Below are positions 48,041 through 60,300 of a DNA stretch of 64,000 nucleotides, one piece after another (within the stretch, counting starts at the first letter, position 1; each line of letters begins with the position of its first letter). The notes under the pieces are model-generated. The model searched no databases. It was not told the DNA's origin and worked only from the letters and a program-made list of their open reading frames with translations. The stretch covers positions 152,046,672-152,110,671 of the forward strand of contig NC_030680.2 of assembly GCF_000004195.4 (NCBI RefSeq), written 5' to 3'. The position numbers were made by a program, and so were the translations under genes. The DNA is from Xenopus tropicalis (lineage: Eukaryota > Chordata > Amphibia > Anura > Pipidae).

Positions 48041-49250
48041 GGAAGCAGAGACAATCACATGGGTACCGGGAAATACACTCCCCCGTGCAAAGGAAGTAGA
48101 GACAGTCACATGGGTACCGGGAAATACACTCCCCCGTGCAAAGGAAGTAGAGACAGTCACATGGGTACCAGGAAATACACTCCCCCGTGAAAAGGAAGCA
48201 GAGACAAACACATGGGTACCAGGAAATACACTCCCCCGTACAAAGGAAGCAGAGACAGTCACATGGGTACCGGGAAATACACTCCCCCGTACAAAGGAAG
48301 CAGAGACAGTCACATGGGTACCGGGAAATACACTCCCCCGTGCAAAGGAAGCAGAGACAGTCACATGGGTACCAGGAAATACACTCCCCCATGCAAAGGA
48401 AGCAGAGACAGTCACATGGGTACCGGGAAATACACTCCCCCGTGCAAAGGAAGCAGAGACAGTCACATGGGTACCGGGAAATACACTCCCCCGTGCAAAG
48501 GAAGCAGAGACAATCACATGAGTACCGGGAAATACACTCCCCCGTGCAAAGGAAGTAGAGACAGTCACATGGGTACCAGGAAATACACTCCCCCGTGCAA
48601 AGGAAGCAGAGACAAACACATGGGTACCAGGAAATACACTCCCCCGTACAAAGGAAGCAGAGACAGTCACATGGGTACCGGGAAATACACTCCCCCGTGC
48701 AAAGGAAGCAGAGACAGTCACATGGGTACCAGGAAATACACTCCCCCGTGCAAAGGAAGCAGAGACAATCACATGAGTACCGGGAAATGCACTCCCCCGT
48801 GCAAAGGAAGCAGAGACAGTAACATGGGTACCGGGAAATACACTCCCCCGTGCAAAGGAAGCAGAGACAGTCACATGGGTACCAGGAAATACACTTCCCC
48901 GTACAAAGGAAGCAGAGACAATCACATGAGTACCGGGAAATACACTCCCCCGTGCAAAGGAAGCAGAGACAGTCACATGGGTACCGGGAAATACACTCCC
49001 CCGTGCAAAGGAAGCAGAGACAGTCACACGGGTACCGGGAAATACACTCCCCCGTGCAAAGGAAGCAGAGACAGTCACATGGGTACCGGGAAATACACTC
49101 CCCCGTGCAAAGGAAGCAGAGACAGTCACATGGGTACCAGGAAATACACTCCCCCGTGCACAGGAAGTAGAAAGTCACACGTGTAGCAGGAAATACACTC
49201 CCCCGTGCACAGGAAGTAGAAAGTCACACGTGTAGCAGGAAATACACTCC
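48041..49250. repeat. 51-bp minisatellite, family A, about 24 copies
   Basis: Same unit and orientation as 3005-3474. The flank GCTGCTGATTTGGCCAAAAG is also a diverged match to the flank of the first array (GCTGCGTTTTGCCAGAAAG), so both arose in copies of one dispersed element. The last two units are diverged (AAGTCACACGTGTAGCAGG). Open on both strands, not coding. Confidence 0.97.
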
Positions 49251-50361
49251 CAGTGTACACCACCCAAACCAAACTGATCTGTGTAAGAGAAAAGGGGTTT
49301 GGGGCCCCTCTCTAAATATCTGGGACTTACTCTTCTCAGATACATTGTTACTTAGCTGCTAAAAATGACATTGCTTTGATGTAACACTTTCCCTTTAATT
49401 AAAGAAACAGCAGAGAGAAAGCTGGGAATAGGGCAGAAAAATGTGGGGAGGAGAAGTGAGGCCTCTAACTCCCTGCACCCTCTGCCCTTCAGCCTATGGC
49501 ACACATGGCACAAGTCACATGACATGGAGATAATGCCAATAGTGCCATAGGCAGTAGTACTTGCGTTGCCTCTTCACTTGGCTTTTGGACGTTTCTGGGA
49601 GTTGTAGTTCATCATTAGCCAGAGGCCGCAGTCCTGACATAAATATGGGGGTACATGGGAGCCTTTCCCCCACCCCCCCATAATACCAGCCTGGCAGCAG
49701 TTAAATCTGCTGGGGATTCTGGGACCTGTAGTTCAGGCACAGCTGGAGAGTAACAGACAGAGGGCAGCACTGAGCACTGAGGTGCAGGGAAATTACATAT
49801 AAGTTAATTATATAGAAACTAATTGCCTCCCACAGCTTGGCCACACCCATCATTGTCTCCTGCCCCACCCACATATGTTACGTATAATTATTATTGCACC
49901 TTATTCATATAGCGCCGCCATGTCCCGCAGAGGGTTGCTGTGCCACTGTGACATCACTCAGGGGGCGGGTCATGGAGAGGGGGAGGAGTCACACACATCT
50001 CATCTGTTTGAATTCACAACTCCCGCGGAGCTGCCAACCTGCTTGCCCAGCCGAGAGGTGCCAAGGAGTGTTGTTATACAATGTGCCAGTGCCAGAGTAG
50101 CTGTGGGGGTGACGGGGCATCTCATTGTTCTGTGCCTGGGGGGGGGGCTCTGAGAGGCAGTTATATCGGGGGGGGGGGGGGAGCTCAGCGCTGCCAGATA
50201 TAAATCCCACTATTATATGAAACATGATCCAAAGATAAAAGATCCCATTCTCTGCAGGGTCCCCCCCCCCCGGCTCAGCACAACAGTGCGAGTATTGTAG
50301 TTCCACACCGTCAGCCAATAGGCTCCCTGCTCCCCAGGCTGCGGGGGTAAGATTAAAGGCC
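49251..50361. other. Presumed phf2 intron 1, single-copy with repeat debris
   Basis: 1.1 kb. It includes TTATTCATATAGCGCCGCCA near 49900, a fragment of a dispersed frog repeat, and GGGAGTTGTAGTTC near 49600. G-runs occur near 50140-50180 and a C-run near 50262. No exon found. Confidence 0.6.
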
Positions 50362-52045
50362 AAGTTATACAGGGAACTCTGAGTATCACTCATGTATTAT
50401 AAGGGATAATGTACCCCCTACTGTAAATGATAAGGATATTAGCAGTCACTGAGGGGTTCTGTGCCCCCCATATAAAGGCACAAGGCTGCAGGCTGAGTTA
50501 TACAGGGAACTCTGAGTATCACTCATGTATTATAAGGGATAATGTACCCCCTACTGTAAATGATAAGGATATTAGCAGTCACTGAGGGGTTCTGTGCCCC
50601 CCATATAAAGGCACAAGGCTGCAGGCTGAGTTATACAGGGAACTCTGAGTATCACTCATGTATTATAAGGGATAATGTACCCCCTACTGTAAATGATAAG
50701 GATATTAGCAGTCACTGAGGGGTTCTGTGCCCCCCATATAAAGGCACAAGGCTGCAGGCTGAGTTATACAGGGAACTCTGAGTATCACTCATGTATTATA
50801 AGGGATAATGTACCCCCTACTGTAAATGATAAGGATATTAGCAGTCACTGAGGGGTTCTGTGCCCCCCATATAAAGGCACAAGGCTGCAGGCTGAGTTAT
50901 ACAGGGAACTCTGAGTATCACTCATGTATTATAGGGGATAATGTACCCCCTACTGTAAATGATAAGGATATTAGCAGTCACTGAGGGGTTCTGTGCCCCC
51001 CATATAAAGGCACAAGGCTGCAGGCTGAGTTATACAGGGAACTCTGAGTATCACTCATGTATTATAAGGGATAATGTACCCCCTACTGTAAATGATAAGG
51101 ATATTAGCAGTCACTGAGGGGTTCTGTGCCCCCCATATAAAGGCACAAGGCTGCAGGCTGAGTTATACAGGGAACTCTGAGTATCACTCATGTATTATAA
51201 GGGATAATGTACCCCCTACTGTAAATGATAAGGATATTAGCAGTCACTGAGGGGTTCTGTGCCCCCCATATAAAGGCACAAGGCTGCAGGCTGAGTTATA
51301 CAGGGAACTCTGAGTATCACTCATGTATTATAAGGGATAATGTACCCCCTACTGTAAATGATAAGGATATTAGCAGTCACTGAGGGGTTCTGTGCCCCCC
51401 ATATAAAGGCACAAGGCTGCAGGCTGAGTTATACAGGGAACTCTGAGTATCACTCATGTATTATAGGGGATAATGTACCCCCTACTGTAAATGATAAGGA
51501 TATTAGCAGTCACTGAGGGGTTCTGTGCCCCCCATATAAAGGCACAAGGCTGCAGGCTGAGTTATACAGGGAACTCTGAGTATCACTCATGTATTATAAG
51601 GGATAATGTACCCCCTACTGTAAATGATAAGGATATTAGCAGTCACTGAGGGGTTCTGTGCCCCCCATATAAAGGCACAAGGCTGCAGGCTGAGTTATAC
51701 AGGGAACTCTGAGTATCACTCATGTATTATAAGGGATAATGTACCCCCTACTGTAAATGATAAGGATATTAGCAGTCACTGAGGGGTTCTGTGCCCCCCA
51801 TATAAAGGCACAAGGCTGCAGGCTGAGTTATACAGGGAACTCTGAGTATCACTCATGTATTATAAGGGATAATGTACCCCCTACTGTAAATGATAAGGAT
51901 ATTAGCAGTCACTGAGGGGTTCTGTGCCCCCCATATAAAGGCACAAGGCTGCAGGCTGAGTTATACAGGGAACTCTGAGTATCACTCATGTATTATAGGG
52001 GATAATGTACCCCCTACTGTAAATGATAAGGATATTAGCAGTCAT
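50362..52045. repeat. 133-bp tandem repeat, family F, copy 3, about 12.7 units
   Basis: Same unit and orientation as the other two family F arrays, but without the unique flank. It begins mid-unit (AGTTATACAGGGAACTCTGA). A variant TATAGGGGATAATG recurs near 50930, 51465 and 51995, about 530 bases (4 units) apart, so a 4-unit block has been copied. Confidence 0.97.
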
Positions 52046-52249
52046 TAAATTCAGGTTAATTCTATGCTGCAGCCATTCACCCTATTACAGGAGACACTGC
52101 CAATCAATACGGTGCAGTTCCCGACATGCCTTGATATAAATATACAGCTGAGAGCTGAGTAGGGCTGCTGGGTAATGTAGTTCAGTAGCTGCGGGTCGGC
52201 ACATAACGGGGGTACAGGGCAGTAATATTTCCCGGGTGCTACCGGGGCA

Positions 52250-53000
52250 GCTGTAACGCTCCTCTCCAGCCACTAGGGGGTAACCGAGCGCCCAATATGG
52301 GGGGGGGGGGGGGGAATGAATAATATTCAGACAGAAGCAAAAGTCCCTTAAACCAATAGTTTCCTTCGCGTTCCGGTTCGGAGCCCGGGGAGGGGGAAAC
52401 ACCGGGGCTGGGGGGCCGCAGGAATATCACAGCAAACGGCGGGAAGCGGGTCAGCTCCCAGAATCCCCTGGGCCCGGCTGCACCCACTCCCCGGGGGGAG
52501 ACACAGGCACATGTAATTATCATTCCCCGTATAACCACACAGAACCCCCCCGCCCCTCAGGGAACAGTAAATAATCCCAAAGGCTCTAATCTGCCGCCAA
52601 TCCCCACACTGGCTCCGCCCACACTGGCCCCGCCTCCAGGCAGATTCGCTGGCAGTGAGGAACCGGTTGATCCGGATGAACCCGCCGGGGGGGGGGGGGG
52701 TTTGCAAATAACAGTGTGTAGGTCCCCCGGCCGGGAATCCCCTCACTCTGCACCGCCAGCACCGACCCGAAGGGACTCGGCATCAACCTCTTTATTCATG
52801 GGGGCCTTGCAAGATAGTATGCCCCTCCCCCAGCCTTATGACATCATCATGACGTCCTCAGAGGCCTGAACCCGCCGTCTGAACCACAACTCCCAGCAGC
52901 CCCCACCAGCCAATCCCAAAGTGTTCCTCAGTTCCGCCCCAGTGCCCCGCCCCCGGGAGGGAATCCCTTCCCTAAAAGCCAAAAGCCCCGCCCTATTCAG
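52250..53000. promoter_or_regulatory. CpG-rich single-copy region, possible regulatory element
   Basis: The most CpG-rich non-repetitive stretch of the right half, with GCCCGGGG, CCGCCCC boxes (52935-52955) and a CCAAT motif (52911-52915). No coding exon was recognised; the open minus frames have no known domain. It could be a CpG island of an unseen 5' exon, an enhancer or chance composition. Confidence 0.25.
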
Positions 53001-53151
53001 CGCTGGGAAAGGGAATTTGGCAAGAAAAATGTTCAGGGGCGGTTGCCATAGTGATATCAATTTTGGCTTTGTGGTGTTTTCATTTGAAACGGGTTCAACT
53101 GAGCTCAGTGACTTAAAGGGGAAATACAACCACAAGCTGCTATTCTGTCCC

Positions 53152-53957
53152 TTCCCTGCACTGCTGGTTCTGACTCCTGATACAACTCCCCAATATCCAT
53201 TCATCCCTCATTCTCACTGGGTTTATAGTTATGTGTAACTGTCACTGTGTCTGTCCCTTTCCCTTCCCTGCACTGCTGGTTCTGACTCCTGATACAACTC
53301 CCCAATACCCATTCATCCCTCATTCTCACTGGGTTTATAGTTATGTGTAACTGTCACTGTGTCTGTCCCTTTCCCTTCCCTGCACTGCTGGTTCTGACTC
53401 CTGATACAACTCCCCAATATCCATTCATTCCTCATTCTCACTGGGTTTATAGTTATGTGTAACTGTCACTGTGTCTGTCCCTTTCCCTTCCCTGCACTGC
53501 TGGTTCTGACTCCTGATACAACTCCCCAATATCCATTCATTCCTCATTCTCACTGGGTTTATAGTTATGTGTAACTGTCACTGTGTCTGTCCCTTTCCCT
53601 TCCCTGCACTGCTGGTTCTGACTCCTGATACAACTCCCCAATATCCATTCATCCCTCATTCTCACTGGGTTTATAGTTATGTGTAACTGTCACTGTGTCT
53701 GTCCCTTTCCCTTCCCTGCACTGCTGGTTCTGACTCCTGATACAACTCCCCAATACCCATTCATTCCTCATTCTCACTGGGTTTATAGTTATGTGTAACT
53801 GTCACTGTGTCTGTCCCTTTCCCTTCCCTGCACTGCTGGTTCTGACTCCTGATACAACTCCCCAATATCCATTCATCCCTCATTCTCACTGGGTTTATAG
53901 TTATGTGTAACTGTCACTGTGTCTGTCCCTTTCCCTTCCCTGCACTGCTGGTTCTGT
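53152..53957. repeat. 112-bp tandem repeat, family E inverted, about 7 copies
   Basis: Unit includes CTGCACTGCTGGTTCTGACT, CCTGATACAACTCCCCAATA and TTATAGTTATGTGTAACTGT, the reverse complement of 32808-33868. Units are nearly identical; the alternation ATATCC/ATACCC and ATCCC/ATTCC also occurs in the other arrays. Confidence 0.97.
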
Positions 53958-54460
53958 CATTCAGAAAACTCCCTGGTTGGTAAGGTAAGTTGGTTCCTAG
54001 CAACGACATAGCTGCAAACTGCCTCAGAATATCACTCTCTACATTATACTGAAAGGTTGGCAACAATATTGGGGGGCCCTGTAACCCCCAGTGGAGCAGA
54101 CGTTGCACGTAAGGAAGCGCCACATTCTGTAGCTGCGCCGCAGCCTCGTCAGAAACCCCACATCGGACTCCTAGCAACGAGCCAGCGCCACGGTACTGAC
54201 CCGCCGTCCCACCCCAACGGAACCTACTGTGTAACATAAACACTGACTGGGGCAGAATGTGCACTTTGAACATTTTTGTTCAGCTGCATTGTTTCGAATT
54301 TGGACTGGTTGCTAGGCTCCTCATCCCTAGCAACCAGAAATAATTGATGTTATTCGTTTCTGTTTCATGTTGGAGAGAGAGAGGGAGGGCAGAAAGGCAA
54401 CTGAGTACAAAGCAGCGCTGCCCCTCCCTTCCCACCAGGACTCACTCATTTCTTTTAGGG

Positions 54461-55355
54461 TAAAGCCACACAGGGCTACTTAGTAGCAGCTACTCGTCAC
54501 GGCTACAGAAACAGACAGAGCTGATCATTTACTGATAATTGTCTCTATGTGAGTTTAGCAGGGGCAATTCTCAGTAATGTCTATGGCAGGGGCAATTCTC
54601 AGTACCGTCTATGGCAGGGGCAATTCTCAGTACCGTCTATGGCAGGGGCAATTCTCAGTACCGTCTATGGCAGGGGCAATTCTCAGTACCGTCTATGGCA
54701 GGGGCAATTCTCAGTACCGCCTATGGCAGGGGCAATTCTCAGTACCGCCTATGGCAGGGGCAATTCTCAGTACCGCCTATGGCAGGGGCAATTCTCAGTA
54801 CCGCCTATGGCAGGGGCAATTCTCAGTACCGCCTATGGCAGGGGCAATTCTCAGTACCGTCTATGGCAGGGGCAATTCTCAGTACCGTCTATGGCAGGGG
54901 CAATTCTCAGTACCGTCTATGGCAGGGGCAATTCTCAGTACCGTCTATGGCAGGGGCAATTCTCAGTACCGTCTATGGCAGGGGCAATTCTCAGTACCGT
55001 CTATGGCAGGGGCAATTCTCAGTACCGTCTATGGCAGGGGCAATTCTCAGTACCGTCTATGGCAGGGGCAATTCTCAGTACCGTCTATGGCAGGGGCAAT
55101 TCTCAGTACCGCCTATGGCAGGGGCAATTCTCAGTACCGTCTATGGCAGGGGCAATTCTCAGTACCGTCTATGGCAGGGGCAATTCTCAGTACCGTCTAT
55201 GGCAGGGGCAATTCTCAGTACCGTCTATGGCAGGGGCAATTCTCAGTACCGTCTATGGCAGGGGCAATTCTCAGTACTGTCTATGGCAGGGGAATTCCTT
55301 GGTTTTAGTAGCCGTGACAAGTAGCTGCTACTAAGTAGCCTGTGTGTCTTTGAAC
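54461..55355. mobile_element. MITE with inverted ends containing a 28-bp minisatellite
   Basis: Left end GGCTACTTAGTAGCAGCTAC then TCGTCACGGCTAC (to 54506); right end GTAGCCGTGACAAGTAGCTG then CTACTAAGTAGCC (from 55308). These are inverted copies of about 45 bases. Between them lies a 750-bp array of a 28-bp unit. A partial copy without the array is at 4498-4605. Confidence 0.85.
54560..55295. repeat. 28-bp minisatellite, about 26 copies
   Basis: Unit GGCAGGGGCAATTCTCAGTA then CCGTCTAT; a block of units near 54715-54840 has CCGCCTAT. Nearly perfect copies. Three overlapping plus-strand ORFs of about 240-260 codons come from the stop-free unit. Confidence 0.97.
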
Positions 55356-55552
55356 AGCAGGAACCCCAGTTACCCCACAGAACAAACTGACAGCAAGAAC
55401 AGCGCCGGCACCGTCAGCTGGCGAAGAACTACAACTCCCAGCAAGTTCCACCAAGTGTGGAGACCAAGGAAGCACTGGCGAGAGAGGCTCGGGGTCCCCG
55501 GCACCCAAATATCTGCAGCACCCAATCAGCCCCAAGGAAATCCAGTGTTGCC

Positions 55553-56513
55553 CCAGAGAGTTCCAGTGTTGGCTCAGAGAGATCCAGTGTAGCACCAAAG
55601 GGATCCAGTGTTGCCCCAGAGAGTTCCAGTGTTGGCCCAGAGAGATGCGGTGTAGCACCAAAGGGATCCAGTGTTGGCCCAGAGAGATCCAGTGTAGCAC
55701 CAAAGGGATCCAGTGTTGGCCCACATATATCCAGTGTAGCACCAAAGGGATCCAGTGTTGGCCCAGAGAGATCCAGTGTTGCACCAAAGGGATCCAGTGT
55801 TGACCCAGAGAGATCCAGTGTAGCGCCAAAGGGATCCAGTGTTGGCTTAGAGAGATCCAGTGTTGCACCAAAGGGATCCAGTGTTGGCCCAGAGAGATCC
55901 AGTGTAGCACCAAAGGGATCCAGTGTTGCACCAAAGGGATCCAGTGTTGGCCCAGAGAGATCCAGTGAAGCACCAAAGGGATCCAGTGTTGGCCCAGAGA
56001 GATCCAGTGAAGCACCAAAGGGATCCAGTGTTGACCCAGAGAGATCCAGTGTAGCGCCAAAGGGATCCAGTGTTGGCTTAGAGAGATCCAGTGTTGCACC
56101 AAAGGGATCCAGTGTTGGCCCAGAGAGATCCAGTGTAGCACCAAAGGGATCCAGTGTTGGCCTAGAGAGATCCAGTGTTGCACCAAAGGGATCCAGTGTT
56201 GGCCCAGAGAGATCCAGTGAAGCACCAAAGGGATCCAGTGTTGGCCCAGAGAGATCCAGTGAAGCACCAAAGGGATCCAGTGTTGGCCCAGAGAGATCCA
56301 GTGAAGCACCAAAGGGATCTAGTGTTGGCCCAGAGAGATCCAGTGAAGCACCAAAGGGATCCAGTGTTGGCCCAGAGAGATCCAGTGAAGCACCAAAGGG
56401 ATCTAGTGTTGGCCCAGAGAGATCCAGTGAAGCACCAAAGGGATCTAGTGTTGGCCCAGAGAGATCCAGTGAAGCACCAAAGGGATCCAGTGTTGGCCCA
56501 GAGAGATTGCCTC
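55553..56513. repeat. 42-bp minisatellite, about 23 copies
   Basis: Unit GATCCAGTGTTGGCCCAGAG then AGATCCAGTGAAGCACCAAA then GG. The two halves are related (GATCCAGTG twice), so the unit grew from a shorter 21-bp repeat. GTAGCACC variants are on the left and GAAGCACC on the right. The long frames on both strands are artefacts. Confidence 0.96.
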
Positions 56514-56615
56514 ATAAGCAGCACTTATAGCGACCATGTTACAATACAGGGGACACCGTTGCCCCCCCCCCCCCGCCTGAAAACTCCCAGATACTTTACT
56601 TTCTCCTCCTGTAAT

Positions 56616-57106
56616 ACAGACATCCCCCCCCCACACACACCCCCCATACACACCCCCCCCATATACACATCCCCCCCCACACACACACCCCCATATACAC
56701 ACACACCCCATCCCCCCCATACACACCCCCCCATATACACACACCCCCCCCACACACACACACACACACCCCATACACACCCCCCCCATATACACATCCC
56801 CCCCCACACACACACACCCCCACACACACACCCCCATATACACACACCCCCCACACACACCCCATCCCCCCCACACACACACCCCCCATACACACCCCCC
56901 CATATACACATCCCCCCCCACACACACACCCCCATATACACATCCCCCCCCACACACACACCCCCATATACACACACCCCCCACACACACCCCATTCCCC
57001 CCACACACACACCCCCCACACACACACCCCCATATACACACCCCCCCCCACACCCCATCCCCCCCACACACACCCCCCCATACACCCGCCCCCCCGCCAG
57101 CAAAAA
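56616..57106. repeat. CA/C-rich compound microsatellite
   Basis: Mixed ACACACAC and CCCCCCC tracts with CATATACACA. A longer unit of about 60-65 bases (ACACACCCCCATATACACAT) is faintly periodic. Length in the assembly is likely unreliable. Confidence 0.93.
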
Positions 57107-57383
57107 TATAGAGTAACGAGTATTTCAGCACCAAACCTGCTGCTTTCCAGCCAATTACATCCCCCCCCCCCCCAAAGCTTTCCATGGGGATCCCCATTAC
57201 TCTGTGCCACATCCTCCATCATCTTCATCATCTGCTCTTCATCTCCAGCATTAGAGATTTAATGAACAAATATGAATCTCATCTGCCCAAATACTGTACA
57301 ACTGCTTGTAACCGGCGGTGCTGCCATAGTGCGCTATTAGCACAGAGCCATATTGTGTACTAGTCTAGGATACAACCTGTATT
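57107..57383. other. Presumed phf2 intron 1, single-copy
   Basis: About 280 bases between two arrays, with one C-run near 57162. Nothing recognisable. Confidence 0.55.
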
Positions 57384-60300
57384 AACTGCTACTATAGGCA
57401 CCATCTCTCCCTACTATACCTGCTATCCCACAGCCCCAGTCCCTTCCCAGAGGCTATTATCCCCCCACTGCTACTATAGGCACCATCTCTCCCTACTATA
57501 CCTGCTATCCCACAGCCCCAGTCCTTCCCAGAGGCTATTATCCCCCCACTGCTACTATAGGCACCATCTCTCCCTACTATACCTGCTATCCCACAGCCCC
57601 AGTCCCTTCCCAGAGGCTATTATCCCCCCCACTGCTACTATAGGCACCATCTCTCCCTACTATACCTGCTATCCCACAGCCCCAGTCCCTTCCCAGAGGC
57701 TATTATCCCCCCACTGCTACTATAGGCACCATCTCTCCCTACTATACCTGCTATCCCACAGCCCCAGTCCCTTCCCAGAGGCTATTATCCCCCCACTGTT
57801 ACTATAGGCACCATCTCTCCCTACTATACCTGCTATCCCACAGCCCCAGTCCCTTCCCAGAGGCTATTATCCCCCCACTGCTACTATAGGCACCATCTCT
57901 CCCTACTATACTGCTATCCCACAGCCCCAGTCCCTTCCCAGAGGCTATTATCCCCCCACTGCTACTATAGGCACCATCTCTCCCTACTATACCTGCTATC
58001 CCACAGCCCCAGTCCCTTCCCAGAGGCTATTATCCCCCCACTGCTACTATAGGCACCATCTCTCCCTACTATACCTGCTATCCCACAGCCCCAGTCCCTT
58101 CCCAGAGGCTATTATCCCCCCACTGCTACTATAGGCACCATCTCTCCCTACTATACCTGCTATCCCACAGCCCCAGTCCCTTCCCAGAGGCTATTATCCC
58201 CCCACTGCTACTATAGGCACCATCTCTCCCTACTATACCTGCTATCCCACAGCCCCAGTCCCTTCCCAGAGGCTATTATCCCCCCACTGCTACTATAGGC
58301 ACCATCTCTCCCTACTATACCTGCTATCCCACAGCCCCAGTCCCTTCCCAGAGGCTATTATCCCCCCACTGCTACTATAGGCACCATCTCTCCCTACTAT
58401 ACCTGCTATCCCACAGCCCCAGTCCCTTCCCAGAGGCTATTATCCCCCCCACTGCTACTATAGGCACCATCTCTCCCTACTATACCTGCTATCCCACAGC
58501 CCCAGTCCCTTCCCAGAGGCTATTATCCCCCCACTGCTACTATAGGCACCATCTCTCCCTACTATACCTGCTATCCCACAGCCCCAGTCCCTTCCCAGAG
58601 GCTATTATCCCCCCACTGCTACTATAGGCACCATCTCTCCCTACTATACCTGCTATCCCACAGCCCCAGTCCCTTCCCAGAGGCTATTATCCCCCCACTG
58701 CTACTATAGGCACCATCTCTCCCTACTATACCTGCTATCCCACAGCCCCAGTCCCTTCCCAGAGGCTATTATCCCCCACTGCTACTATAGGCACCATCTC
58801 TCCCTACTATACCTGCTATCCCACAGCCCCAGTCCCTTCCCAGAGGCTATTATCCCCCCACTGCTACTATAGGCACCATCTCTCCCTACTATACCTGCTA
58901 TCCCACAGCCCCAGTCCCTTCCCAGAGGCTATTATCCCCCCACTGCTACTATAGGCACCATCTCTCCCTACTATACCTGCTATCCCACAGCCCCAGTCCC
59001 TTCCCAGAGGCTATTATCCCCCACTGCTACTATAGGCACCATCTCTCCCTACTATACCTGCTATCCCACAGCCCCAGTCCCTTCCCAGAGGCTATTATCC
59101 CCCCACTGCTACTATAGGCACCATCTCTCCCTACTATACCTGCTATCCCACAGCCCCAGTCCCTTCCCAGAGGCTATTATCCCCCCACTGCTACTATAGG
59201 CACCATCTCTCCCTACTATACCTGCTATCCCACAGCCCCAGTCCCTTCCCAGAGGCTATTATCCCCCCACTGCTACTATAGGCACCATCTCTCCCTACTA
59301 TACCTGCTATCCCACAGCCCCAGTCCCTTCCCAGAGGCTATTATCCCCCCACTGCTACTATAGGCACCATCTCTCCCTACTATACCTGCTATCCCACAGC
59401 CCCAGTCCCTTCCCAGAGGCTATTATCCCCCCACTGCTACTATAGGCACCATCTCTCCCTACTATACCTGCTATCCCACAGCCCCAGTCCCTTCCCAGAG
59501 GCTATTATCCCCCCACTGCTACTATAGGCACCATCTCTCCCTACTATACCTGCTATCCCACAGCCCAGTCCCTTCCCAGAGGCTATTATCCCCCCACTGC
59601 TACTATAGGCACCATCTCTCCCTACTATACCTGCTATCCCAGCCCCAGTCCCTTCCCAGAGACTATTATCCCCCACTGCTACTATAGGCACCATCTCTCC
59701 CTACTATACCTGCTATCCCACAGCCCCAGTCCCTTCCCAGAGGCTATTATCCCCCACTGCTACTATAGGCACCATCTCTCCCTACTATACTGCTATCCCA
59801 CAGCCCCAGTCCCTTCCCAGAGGCTATTATCCCCCACTGCTACTATAGGCACCATCTCTCCCTACTATACCTGCTATCCCACAGCCCCAGTCCCTTCCCA
59901 GAGGCTATTATCCCCCCACTGCTACTATAGGCACCATCTCTCCCTACTATACCTGCTATCCCACAGCCCCAGTCCCTTCCCAGAGGCTATTATCCCACTG
60001 CTACTATAGGCACCATCTCTCCCTACTATACCTGCTATCCCACAGCCCCAGTCCCTTCCCAGAGGCTATTATCCCCCCACTGCCTACTATAGGCACCATC
60101 TCTCCCTACTATACCTGCTATCCCACAGCCCCAGTCCCTTCCCAGAGGCTATTATCCCACTGCTACTATAGGCACCATCTCTCCCTACTATACCTGCTAT
60201 CCCACAGCCCCAGTCCCTTCCCAGAGGCTATTATCCCCCCACTGCTACTATAAGGCACCATCTCTCCCTACTATACCTGCTATCCCACAGCCCCAGTCCC

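Noticed and set aside
52348..52746. 132-codon minus-strand ORF in the CpG-rich region as the missing phf2 first exon
   Set aside because: The translation lacks the Cys-rich PHD start expected of PHF2 and has low-complexity Pro/Gly stretches from G-runs.
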